Shown piece after piece: positions 1 through 10,760 of a stretch of 64,000 nt of DNA (position 1 is its first letter; each line of letters opens with the position of its first letter). The translations under genes were made by a program, and so were the position numbers. Source of the DNA: Stromatinia cepivora (lineage: Eukaryota > Ascomycota > Leotiomycetes > Helotiales > Sclerotiniaceae); the NCBI GenBank assembly GCA_014898415.1, contig RCTD01000013.1, forward strand, positions 310,001-374,000. The letters run 5' to 3'. The notes under the pieces are model-generated. The model saw nothing but the letters and a program-made list of their open reading frames with translations. It did no database searches and was not told the origin of the DNA.

Positions 1-710
1 GATTCCCTGTATCATTTCATTTTAGTAAGCCTAGAACCCTATATATATTGTAGAATCCATCCCACTTTCGGAACTACGATCCAATGAATGTTAGTAACCT
101 TAATATCATTGGTACCCTTAGCCCTTTTAATATCCAATCGAACAAGTTCGATTGTATTTTGATTCTACCCCGTATACAAGTATCCGAGTTTTCTTTTTCT
201 GAAAGAATTCTTTTGTACAAACAAAATAAATGTATACGATATAAAAGTAACTCTTATTAAATACAAATCTATTTGCTAGACCCGTATCAAGAAATCCGAG
301 ATCGACAAAAGTCTATTTCAGTTATTATATTGACTACTGAACCCGAAAACGATGATGATGAGGATCTAGAAGAAATAATCAATGGCTGATATTTTGAAGA
401 TCGTTTAGAGGAGGCATATAGTATAATGAATGCATATTCGTTAATTGTAATGCAATCCATATATCAGAAATTTTTATCAAAAGAAGATTAGTGATCATTT
501 TGTACTTAAGTCATTCGTTTAAAATGAATTCGAAGTGAATTCTTCAGAAGAGGAGGATAATGTTATAAGATATATATGATCATGTCCGATCGGGCTAATA
601 TAGTACTAAGCTCCAAACCGATTATATATATAGCTTCGTAATACACTCTCTTTAGCTCTGTAGCTTTTAATTCTAAGGTTGATCTCTAAACGCTCGTTGG
701 GTTCGTCACA
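1..710 (+). mobile_element. gag-only LTR element (family T), 3' part, plus sense
   Basis: This stretch is the reverse complement of about 51772-52490 in the complete family T copy. It ends in a 150-bp LTR at 561-710. A purine-rich tract directly before that LTR (about 546-560, AGAAGAGGAGGATAA) looks like the polypurine tract, so the sense direction here is plus. Between about 310 and 490 a frame reads an acidic stretch (ENDDDEDLEEIING) followed by helical sequence ending near FLSKED; this is the C-terminal part of the element's single protein. The left end is cut by the window. The right end abuts the middle of a second, oppositely oriented copy. Confidence 0.75.
561..710 (+). repeat. 150-bp LTR of family T (inverted copy)
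   Basis: The LTR begins TGTTATAAG (TGTCACGAG before mutation) and ends GTTCGTCACA. It aligns over its full length with the reverse complement of the LTRs at 1461-1610, 51772-51921 and 53298-53447. Confidence 0.8.
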
Positions 711-1293
711 AAAACTATTGAGAAAGATGATTTCTAAAAATAACATTAAGTCTATTGCGAAAGGTTGAGATTTTATTCGAATTGGACTAATTCTGATCTT
801 TGGTTTTGTAAAGGGTCCTTTCGAATTTTGTAATATAGATATATAGAGAATCGGTTCCTTGTTTAAAAATAAATAATTTGTCTTCGACTTTTTGAACTTT
901 ATTCGGATTGTTGTAAACACATATAAATTGATCCAGGATCGTTATATAATCTAAAAGAATATTTTGATTTAAAAAAGAAAGTTGAGGTAATACTATAGTT
1001 TATATATAAGATTCAAGATTAAGGTAAATATAATAAAATTGAACTGTAGAATTATCGATCGCAGCGTTGTCTATTTGTAGTTTCACTCGAATCGAAGAAA
1101 ACCAGATATCGAACTTTTGAAAGCTATTATTGAACTTTTTAGGATCAAAAAGAGAAGATTTCGGATGAAAAGGAATATAAGCAATAAGAATATATTCGAG
1201 GATTAGGGAATATAGAAACAAGATTTCATTCCATTGATGAATCATTTCGCCACGAAATTCTACAATCACAAGGTTTATCGAATTGTAATCCAT
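711..1293 (-). pseudogene. gag-like protein of family T, decayed
   Basis: The reading frame starts at an ATG at 1293 (MDYNSINLVIVEFRGEM) and is open for 97 codons. It then continues in the same frame through isolated stop codons to about 711. The order of recognisable segments fits a retrotransposon capsid (gag) domain: FDIWFSSIRVKLQIDNAAID, then QFYYIYLNLESYI, then FERTLYKTKDQN and a STFRNRLNVIFRN segment. No reverse transcriptase, integrase or protease motif is present in this copy or in the complete copy at 51772-53447. The stops look like RIP products. The assignment rests on segment order and overall character, not on a database match. Confidence 0.55.
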
Positions 1294-1460
1294 AACTTAG
1301 AAATTAAGGGTAAGAAAAAAGATAATATTTTCGAATAATATCAAGAAGATTTATATGTAAGCGAGAAAACAGAAGCGATGTATTTAGACAGGAGTAAGCG
1401 GAATGTGTATAAATATATACAGATATTATTCCATTTCTTATCTGGAAGAGCTTTTAATAA

Positions 1461-1610
1461 TATAACGAATCCAATGAGTATTTAAAGATCAATTTTAGAA
1501 TTAAAAACTATAGAGTTAAAAAAAGTGTACTACAAAGCTATATATATGATCGGTTCGAAGCTTAGTACCGTACTAGCCCGATCGGACGCGATCACGTGTA
1601 TCTCGTGACA
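1461..1610 (-). repeat. 150-bp LTR of family T
   Basis: On the plus strand it runs from TATAACGAAT to TCTCGTGACA. The uneroded inverted copy at 561-710 shows the outer end was TGTGACGAA, so the LTR is TG...CA. Confidence 0.85.
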
Positions 1611-4600
1611 GAAAAGGGATAAAATGTATCTTTGGGATGATCAATGAATATCTGGATTATTTGTAAAAGAAGTATCTGAGAAGATAAGAAGTTGTGGTAT
1701 TTGATTATCGTTATATTGGATTACAAGATATTTTATATTTTATAAATATTATAAATAATGATTGATAGTTTTTATATAATCGTTTAATGGATTGATCAAA
1801 TAATAATTTAATTATAAAACAGTGAATGATATATTTGTTTTTATAATGATTATAGTATATAATATTGAATTTATTTTCTTTTGATATATTTTTATAATAT
1901 ATATAGGAGTTTGATCTTGATTTTTCCGAAATATTATTATCGGGAGTGGTATACTTGTTGTTTTGTTTGTTGCTTTGACTTTCTTAATAATCTTTTTAAT
2001 ATATATATTATAAGTTAATTGTAGCTTTTTTTTGGATTAATTATGGAGTATATATATATTTAGAAATCATTTAGTATTTCCTAGGTTTTATAATTTATAT
2101 ACAGTTTTGATTCCTTTGATGATCTTTATAGTAATTGATTTGTTTTTCTTATAATAAATGATTTGAATGTTATTTACAAAGAAAAGAATCATAATGATGT
2201 ATTCTGGATTAATATATAAATATAATTCCTTTTTATATTGTATCAATTCTAATTTCTCGAATGTCCAAGTGAAATTCCTAAATTATATAATTGGGGAATC
2301 TTGTAGATTATATAAAACTCGATTGATTATAATATTTTTGTTTGGGATTTTGTATTTATCAGATAGATAATATATAATTAGAATATTGAAAGAATTATAT
2401 AGAATATTAACGAAGATATTGATTATATTATATTGCTTTGTTTCGAGATTATATTTAATGATAATTGTTATTATAATTCGAAATGATTAATTTGTTAATA
2501 TAATAATATAAATAATCTTAATAATACTTTTAACCTAGAGATTTCCTTGTATTATTAAATATGAATAATAACGAATAATTAGATTTTGATTATTGTATTT
2601 ATATATAAATACTCATTAAAAAGGGATCGATTTTATAGATTCTGATTTAGAATCGATTTCATATTAGGTTTTCTTAATTTTAAGATTATTAATCTTAAGA
2701 TTGTAATTCTGTTTGAATTAATATTTCATTTAATAATCTTCTAATTAATAATAAAAACGAAGTAACTTTAGAGTTATAAATATATGAATTCGAGGAAATG
2801 ATATTGTTTGTAATTCATTGATTGTAGATCAAATAAAAGATAATGGTGGTTTTGTTTCAATTTTAGTAATGATTATGTTGTAAATTGTTATAAATTAAGA
2901 ATACTCTTTTATATTGTTTATTCTTTATTGATCAAATCAGAATATAGAAAAAAAATTGTTTAAATAGGGTAATTCTATTAAGTTTGTTCTTTGAAATATA
3001 ATAGTTCCTATATAGGATTCAATATTGAGATCGCTTTTTTGATGATATTATTATATATATAATTGTTTTTATATATATATTGATTATTCTAGAATATAAA
3101 AGTCAAATGATTCCTGGAAGAAAGGTGATTCTGAATAATAATTATATAATTGAAATTCAAATGGATTGATTTAAACTCTGGATATTTCAATCTTTATAAT
3201 ACAAATTCTTTTAGATATTTATTCGAGATTATAAATCCGTAAGTTTTTTATAAATCGATCAAATGAATATATAGAATATAATAATCTTTGTAATAATTGG
3301 ATTTCCTTTATGGAATACTTTGATTGATTATTTCAATGTATATATTTCCTTTTAGAATATTGAAATTGATCGATTAAAGCAATCTTTAAATCATTTTCGT
3401 ATATACTATAAAGAATTTCGATAATATAATTAATAAGCTTATACTTTATATTCCTTATATTAATATATTCGATAAAATTAGGATCTGTATTATTATTACA
3501 GGTATTTCCTTAAATAATATTAATATTTTTACCCACAAAATATAATTGCTTTTCAATAAAAGAATCAACTTTTTCAGTTTCTTCAATAGAAAAATCGATC
3601 AGCATTTGTATATCTTCATTATATATCTTATCCTCATCACCTAAAGAATTAAATGAATTAGATAATCCTAAATCGATTTCTTTATTCCCATTATTACTTT
3701 TCAGATCTATATCTACCCTGGAAACCAATTTGTTTGCAGACAATAGATCTGAAATACATTTAATAAATAAATTAAGGGTTTTTCGATCCGTAAAAATAAA
3801 TAGATGAATAAAGTCTTTATAATTATTCTCGTTTTGAATAATCGTTTTGTTCATTTCGATATAATCTTGTAGATTAAGAATTCTAGCAAATTATTTAAGC
3901 TTTTCTATAATATGAATATCGATTATTCAATTGATAGAATCTATACAATAAATGAATTCCTTATTGAACATTATATTTCGAATAATAATAATTCTATCGA
4001 ACTTGGATATCTATATATAATAGATCAGTATACCTAAAATATAGTTTATTAAATACTCAATATATATTCGAGAATTGATTTTATATTATTTATTATTAAT
4101 TCCAGTTTTTCTATTCTTATTCAAAAAATAAATTCGATATCTATATTTAAAAATTCTATTCCAATTAAAATAGAAATCGTTAAATATTTTCTTTATAAAC
4201 AAAAGATTATTTTTGCGAAAGTAATTACAAAATCATATATCAAATATTTTATTGAACGATTTGAAAGATTTAATTTTCAAAGGATTTATATTATATAAAT
4301 AAATAACAATTTATATTACTTTTATTTTAATTTGTCTAATAAATCTATTATAATCTGCATTTTTATTTATTTTATAATTATTTCTTGTTCTGTATATTCT
4401 GATCCTTTATTGAATTTATATATATAAGATAGGGATAATTTGAATTTGATATTTTCTTGCTTAAGCTATTTCTCAAATAATATTGCTTTTATAACTCCAA
4501 TAAAAAATATATTATTATTCTATTTGATCATTATAATCATTAAACCATACTTATAATAAATCCAGATTACAAAGTTTTGAATAATTATAAATATTTCGTT

Positions 4601-5440
4601 ATATATTTTATAATAGATTAGATATAAAAAAATCTTATTATAATATATTTCTTTAATTAATAAAAATCATGATATATTATTATATTCTTTATCGAAATCA
4701 AAAAAATTCTATTGGATTTTATAAAAGGATCGAAATGATTAATAATCATTTGAAATATAAAAAATGATTTACTTTGTATAAATACAAATATAATTAATAT
4801 AATTGAAATAAATAATACCTTTTATTTTGATATTTTATATTACAAATACTAAATGTTCAAAAATTTCCTTTCTCAAATATCCAGAGTGTTTATACTATAT
4901 TTCATTCATATCTTCTTTTAAAAGAGATAGATTATAAGAATAATAAAATACTTTGTTTATTTTTCTGTTCATTATTGAATATATTATAGAAAGATTATTT
5001 ACAGAAATAAATAAAAGAATACTTGAATAAATAGAAAATGATTTATATTCTAAGAATATAAGATTTTCAATACAAATACACTAAATAATTATTATACTAT
5101 TTGTATAATCTCCTTTACGAAAAATATAATTATATTCTGAAAACTATAGACCGACTTTCTTCAATCAAATCTCCGAAATGATATTGATATAAAAGCTAAA
5201 GATAAATATTATATTATTCAAAACTAAATCACTATTAAGATAACTTTCTTTTTTGATGATCCCTTTGATAATACAAATCCTATATCCTAAGATTTGGAAA
5301 CTGAAAATGCCTACTTCTACAAGATCATTAGAATCGAATAATCGATATTAATAATTATTTAATAAAAATATATCATTCACAATATACATAATACTATAAT
5401 TATCGAACAAGATATTATTAAATAGATAATATACTCTTAT
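1611..5440 (-). pseudogene. Copia pol polyprotein relic of G1
   Basis: By position relative to G2, protease should lie near 5440-5140, integrase near 5140-3860 and reverse transcriptase near 3000-1900. The longest open piece (3854-3510, 114 codons) is the variable linker between integrase and reverse transcriptase. It shares the segments EIDLGLSN and KVDSFIEKQLYFV with the equivalent parts of G2 (18730-18963) and G3 (55209-55640). No piece is functional. Confidence 0.6.
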
Positions 5441-6938
5441 TATTATAAAATATACCTCTGATTGATTATATCGAATATTCAAAATAATAATATTAATTGA
5501 AAATCCTAAAAAATCAATAGAACTTTTTATCCATTTTTTTTTGATTTAATCAAAATAAAATTATTTCTATAAATACAATCTTGCTCGATCCTTAATTGCT
5601 TATAGTTCATTTTCATTGAATACTCTTTTGAACAATGAATTGATTTTTTTGGTGAATACTAATTTTATAACTTTATAATTATAAACAATATAGCTATAAC
5701 CAATTCCATTATTCTATTCAAATTCGATTCTGCAAGGATATTCCCAAATCTTTTTAATCCCTTGATTATTTCCAGAATTGATACTTTTCTTATTCTTCTT
5801 AAATTTTTTATTATTTTGAGAAAAAGTAAATATAAAATATACTCCTCTTTTAGCTTTTAAAAAAATAGAATCCTGGAAAACTAATTCTTCAAAAACATCT
5901 CCGAATTGTTTGAATAAGAAATTGGATAATCCAAATTGATTATTTATTTCGATCTATATAATTATAATATTTGCCCAGATTGAAAACATCCTGATATTAA
6001 CAATTTGTAGAAAAATATTAATAGTAATTTTATCTTATACCTCAATAATTTTATATACAAAAGCTTTGATATAAACTATAATCCAATCTCTATATTATTT
6101 AATAGGGTCGGTTCTATCGAACAAGATTTGTACTAGAATAAACCGATATTCTTATAATACTATAAGCTTAACAATAATTACTATAAATACAAACTTTCTT
6201 TTAAGTATATTGATAATCGTTTTGAATAAAAGAATTGTAATATTCTAATTAAGAATGGATAGTTCTATAAGATATATTTGATCAATTAATAATTCGATCT
6301 ACTTGTAAATATCCTGAAAAGTTTTATAATTCTATATATATTCTTGTTATCGATATCGATACTTCAATTAAAGAAAAACAAATTCGGAAAAGATTTTTTA
6401 GAAAATAATTAGAAATAGAATAATAGATCTATTAGAAATAAATCCCGATATATTATTATCAGAATCTTTTATCTTTGTATCTTCATTAATATCTTCCCTG
6501 AATTGAATTATTATAAGATATTCCGAGAATTCCTTTTGATATTGAATTTATTTCTTTTGATTATATTTAATTTAAAGATCGATAACGAAAGGTAAAATAG
6601 ATGATTTGATTGAAAACTAATCAATCTAATTATAAATAAACTTACTCTTCAAATTAAAGTTTAAAATGGATATCGTTAATATAGAAACAAGCAAATCGTT
6701 CTCTGAATTGATTGAATCTCAGATTCCTTAAACTTGATACTTATTTTTCAAATATAGATATCATTCTGATCATTGAGTATAAATTATAAAAAGAAGATCA
6801 TTTTGATTTTTTATTATATTAAATAAAAATAACTAAATTGATATGAATATTGAATTATAAATGAAATAGGAATAATATTTTAAAAATAATCCCTTGAGTA
6901 TTTAATAATCATTGGATAAGAAATTGTATAGATTTAAA

Positions 6939-6956
6939 GGCTATTAGATTTATAAC
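6939..6956 (-). promoter_or_regulatory. primer-binding site of G1 (tRNA-Met anticodon arm type)
   Basis: Read on minus, GTTATAAATCTAATAGCC follows the 5' LTR with no gap. Comparison with G2 and G3, undoing C-to-T and G-to-A changes, suggests an original GTTATGAGCCCG. That is complementary to the CAU anticodon stem-loop of initiator tRNA-Met. Confidence 0.45.
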
Positions 6957-7265
6957 TATTATAGGATAATATAATTACAAAGTATTTTCAGAAATTAAGG
7001 AATAGATGGTATATATAATTGATAAAATAAAAGAATTAAATGATTTACTCTTAATTAAATAAATCAAAAATTATATATATAGAACAAATGAATAATTATT
7101 TAGCTGATATACACTTTAATTAAACTAAATCTTTATTTATTAAAATATTAGGATCATTTTATCAATTAATAGATTAATAAAGGCTAATAAATCCTTCATT
7201 CTGATTGGAAAGTATACGCTTTGATCCTTTATAAGATACAGGGGATCACAGGGCTTTCCGTGACA
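6957..7265 (-). repeat. 309-bp 5' LTR of G1
   Basis: On minus it begins TGTCACGGAAAGCCCTGTG at 7265. It is the same length as, and alignable with, the LTRs at 15207-15515, 34379-34687, 50053-50361 and 59708-60016. Confidence 0.9.
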
Positions 7266-8447
7266 ATATTATATTTATATTAATCTCAAAATTATTCCGA
7301 AAAAGCAAAGATACAATAAATTGCAGGATATTTTGAGAATTGATATATTTTTAGGATATTCAAAAGTTATGAATAAATATATCAAAATGTATTTTCTAGA
7401 ATTAGATTATATATTTTGATCAAATAAAGTAATTATAAATGAATCTTATTGAAAAGAAGATTTAGATTTTAAATTAAAAAATTGTAAATCAAATTTACAA
7501 AAAACAAAGAATGTAAAATCAAATCGAAGATTTTGTAATAGATTAATAATAAACAAAGTATCTTTTTTATTTTCAGTATTTTTTCTATTTTCAATATTAA
7601 ATATAATATTTGTATTATTTTCATTCCAAATATTTTCTTTAGTAAATATTATATCGAATTCAATAATTATATTAAACATCCTAATTATCAAATTGAAATC
7701 AAATAAATTAAATATATCAATATCAATATACAATAAAAATGAAAATAATAATATTCAAAAAATAAATTAAGAATTTTCTTTCAAAAATATTTCAAATATC
7801 GAATCAATCATTTTAAAGATTCTAATCCAAAAATCAATTTCTATAAATCTTGAATCTATATCGAAAACAAAATTTAAAATCATCTTAAATTTTACTAACA
7901 AACCTATTTCAATAAAATCAAAAAATAAAATAAATCTATAATCATTTGAAACAGAATAAAAGAATACAATAAATTTTAAAAACAAATCCCTAAAATATTT
8001 AATACAAAAACAGAAAAAAAATATAAAACCAAATTCTAAAAAAGAATAGGAAAATAAAATTATAAAAATATTGATTATAATATCTATATAAACTAAAACT
8101 CAAAAAAGTATAGAATATATTATAATTACAATTCTAATTATTTACAAAATGAATTTTTATATCAAAAACAAAATCATTTTAGATTTCATAATTTTGTTAA
8201 TAAATATAAATAATACAAAAGATATAATATATCCGATCGAAGAAATTCTAGAAATCAAAATATCAAGAATTCATAAGAAAGCAATATCGAATCGAAAATA
8301 TTTTGAAAAATAAAAGGAAATTATTCAAAAGAAAATCATATCTTTAATTCAAAATAATATTTGAAAAAAATATGTATTCCTTAAAGAAAATAATCTGATT
8401 TTAATGAAATAACTATTTACAATTAAAATAAAGGATAACAAAATAGA

Positions 8448-8657
8448 ATGATTCAAGACAAAATTAATAACTCAAAGATTCAATTAAATACTAAAAAAAA
8501 TTACAATGAAACATTTGTATCAATAATAAGATTAGATATATTCAAACTATTCTTAATTATTTTTACAAAAAAAAATTTGGAATACTTATATTTCAATATC
8601 AAAAACACCTTTACTGAATTATATTTGAAAAAAGAGATCTATTTCAAATTATCCTAA
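8448..8657 (+). pseudogene. Copia reverse transcriptase N-terminal fragment, copy A
   Basis: A 69-codon open piece contains LDIFKLFLIIFTKKNLEYL and NTFTELYLKKEIYF. It aligns with copy C (LDIFKLFLTIVAKENLE, NAFTELHLKEEIYF) and with the B copy at 49897-50052. It matches the start of the Copia reverse transcriptase domain (RVT_2). The frame continues with stops through the catalytic segment near 8843-8854 and an RNase H end near 9780-9850. Confidence 0.7.
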
Positions 8658-9880
8658 AATATCAAAATCGAAAAAGGATATATATTATAAATCTTACGAA
8701 ATCTATATAATTTGAAGCAAATTAGAAGAGATTAGAGTTTACTATTAAAAAAAGAACTTTTAGATATAAACTTTATATAAAGTTTGACAGATCTATATTT
8801 GTATATATCCAAAAACTGTAATATAATATTATTAATATATATTAACAATATCGTTATTATATCATATACATCATTGCAAATCATTTGATTCAATGAAAAA
8901 CTATCAATCCATTTTAATATCAAGAATCTAAAGAAGATTAATAAGATTCTAAATATTAAGGTTATTCATAATAGAAAAATATATATATTAATTATAAATC
9001 AAAAAAAATATCTCGATATTATATTAATCAAATATAATATTATATATAAACAATATCAAACTAAGAAACTATTAATAATAGATTATATTCATTTTCGATT
9101 AATAATCGATGATAATGAATTAATAGATGTAAACAAATATCAACAACAAATAGAAAATATAATCCATTCAATAATATATATTCGATCAAATATAATATTC
9201 TCAATCGAAAGACTTTTATAATTTATAGCAAAATCAATAAAATATTATATTATAGTTTTGAAGAATTTAATATAATATTTATAATTAACAATCAAATAAA
9301 AATTATAATTCGGATTAAAAGAAATACAATCTAATATTTGTAAAGAATCTAATATACTTGATAATACAATAAAGATATATATAGATATAGATTGGATTAA
9401 TAACAAATATAACCGGAAAAGTATTTCAAAAAGAATTATAATATTCTATAAAGGCTTTATATTGTGGATTAACAAAAAACAAATATTTATGACTATTTCT
9501 AATACAAAATCAGAATATATTGCAATAATAATGTTTATTAAATAAAAAAGATAGATTATATAAATACTTAAAGATTTATTCAAATCAAGTAATATTAAAA
9601 AGAACAAAAATACAATTCAAATACTTAATAACAATCAAGTTATTTTAATTTTAATTAAAAATCTATATTTGTATGAATGATTCAAATATATAAATATCAA
9701 TTATTATTTCATCAAGAATTTAATAGAAAAGGAAAAAATCGCTACTAATTATATCAATACATATAATATAATTGTCAACAGAATAACAAAACCTTATATA
9801 AGGATTGTTTTCGAAAGATTCAAGAAAATATTAGGATTAGTAATCTAAAAGGATCAAATAGGATATCTTCAATAAAGGAG

Positions 9881-10046
9881 TATTGGAAATGAAGCCATTA
9901 TAAAATTAGAATTGAAATCATATAATTATAATGATATACAAACTATATTTGGGAATAACCTCAATTCTACTCCTATTAGAATAATAGATTCTTAGTTCAA
10001 CCTATATAATCAATAATACTACTACTTCCTGCACCAAAAGTTAATA
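9881..10046 (+). repeat. 166-bp 3' LTR of family B, copy A
   Basis: It begins TATTGGAAATGAAGCC (TGTTGG before mutation) and ends AAAAGTTAATA (AAGTTAACA elsewhere). It is the same length as the LTRs at 35538-35703, 48627-48792 and 61221-61386. Confidence 0.85.
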
Positions 10047-10296
10047 GATTCGTTATATATCTATATTATAAAATTCAAAAGGATCTTATACAAAATTTAT
10101 AATCAAAATTAACTCAATTCGAATAAAATATCAACCTTCTATAATAAACTCAATTCAATTTTACATAATCAATTTACTCAATAATTCAATTTACTTTATT
10201 TCTATTCTGAATTTATACAAATTATATAACAATTAATTATTCATTCAATCAATAATTTTATTTCTAATAAAATTATTAACTCTACTCCCTATATAT
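10047..10296. other. AT-rich spacer without recognised features
   Basis: These 250 bases lie between the copy A LTR and the H1 terminus. They contain short CAATT-rich runs but no ORF, no terminal repeat and no match I could find elsewhere in the window. They are probably a remnant of the sequence into which both elements inserted. Confidence 0.4.
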
Positions 10297-10588
10297 TGTG
10301 AAAGAGGTAGATCGAGATACGTACGTCCCGATAGTACGCTGTAAGGGGAAATGGGAATTGGAATTGATCAGATTACATTATAAAGGTTTCAAATAGTAAA
10401 ATTAGTAGATTTAGATAATAATTTGGATTGTATATAAATGGAGTATAAAAAGACTAATAGAAAAACGATTGATTTCTTTCAAGAAAAAGGGAGTAGAATT
10501 TTCTTTTATATCTAACTATGAAGAGTTATATAATTATATGATTACGAATTAGTTATATATTAGATCTTAATATCCCAACTTTCTTATA
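10297..10588 (-). repeat. 3' LTR of H1
   Basis: It begins TGTGAAAGAGGTAGATCGAG and ends TTCTTATA (TCTCACA in the H2 5' LTR). It is about 292 bp and collinear with 21174-21464 and 32101-32391. Confidence 0.85.
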
Positions 10589-10760
10589 TTCTTTCTTTTC
10601 CCGAAATATATATTTTATTTAACCTCAGGATAGCTACAAAAGATAAAAACCAAAAAGATTAAAAGACAACTAAATTAGGAAAAGCTAATTAGAGTATTAG
10701 CAAACTAGGGCAATAAACAATTTTTAAGATTATCTTAAAAAAACAATATATTTTAAGTTC

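Larger units (their letters stand above)
711..1610 (-). mobile_element. gag-only LTR element (family T), 5' part, minus sense
   Basis: This is collinear with about 52548-53447 of the complete copy. It carries the gag N-terminal half (read on minus) and the 5' LTR at 1461-1610. Its 5' half has been separated from the rest either by self-insertion of another T copy or by an inversion with one breakpoint at 710/711. The right edge at 1610/1611 abuts element G1 in the middle of its RNase H region, so T inserted into G1. Confidence 0.7.
1611..7265 (-). mobile_element. Ty1/Copia element G1, 5' two-thirds
   Basis: G1 is collinear with G2 15207 to about 20840 on the opposite strand, so it holds 5' LTR, gag, protease, integrase, reverse transcriptase and part of RNase H. 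It is cut at 1610/1611 by the T element. The right end is the exact LTR terminus (CCGTGACA at 7258-7265). Beyond it lies the 3' half of a family B element, so G1 inserted into that element. The coding region is full of RIP-type stops. The region 3900-6950 holds gag, protease and integrase remnants too broken to delimit. Confidence 0.8.
7266..10046 (+). mobile_element. Ty1/Copia family B, copy A, 3' half
   Basis: The sequence matches the B/C elements from the C-terminal part of integrase through reverse transcriptase and RNase H to a 166-bp 3' LTR. The 5' half is separated by the G1 insertion and lies outside the window. It is heavily decayed: the reverse transcriptase catalytic motif reads YINN (YIDD in copies C and B), two G-to-A changes of the RIP type. 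Confidence 0.85.

Noticed and set aside
7446..7985. Two minus-strand ORFs of 95 and 72 codons
   Set aside because: They lie opposite the integrase-to-reverse-transcriptase linker of Copia copy A, whose plus frame aligns with copies B and C. Composition is low-complexity Phe/Ile/Asp.
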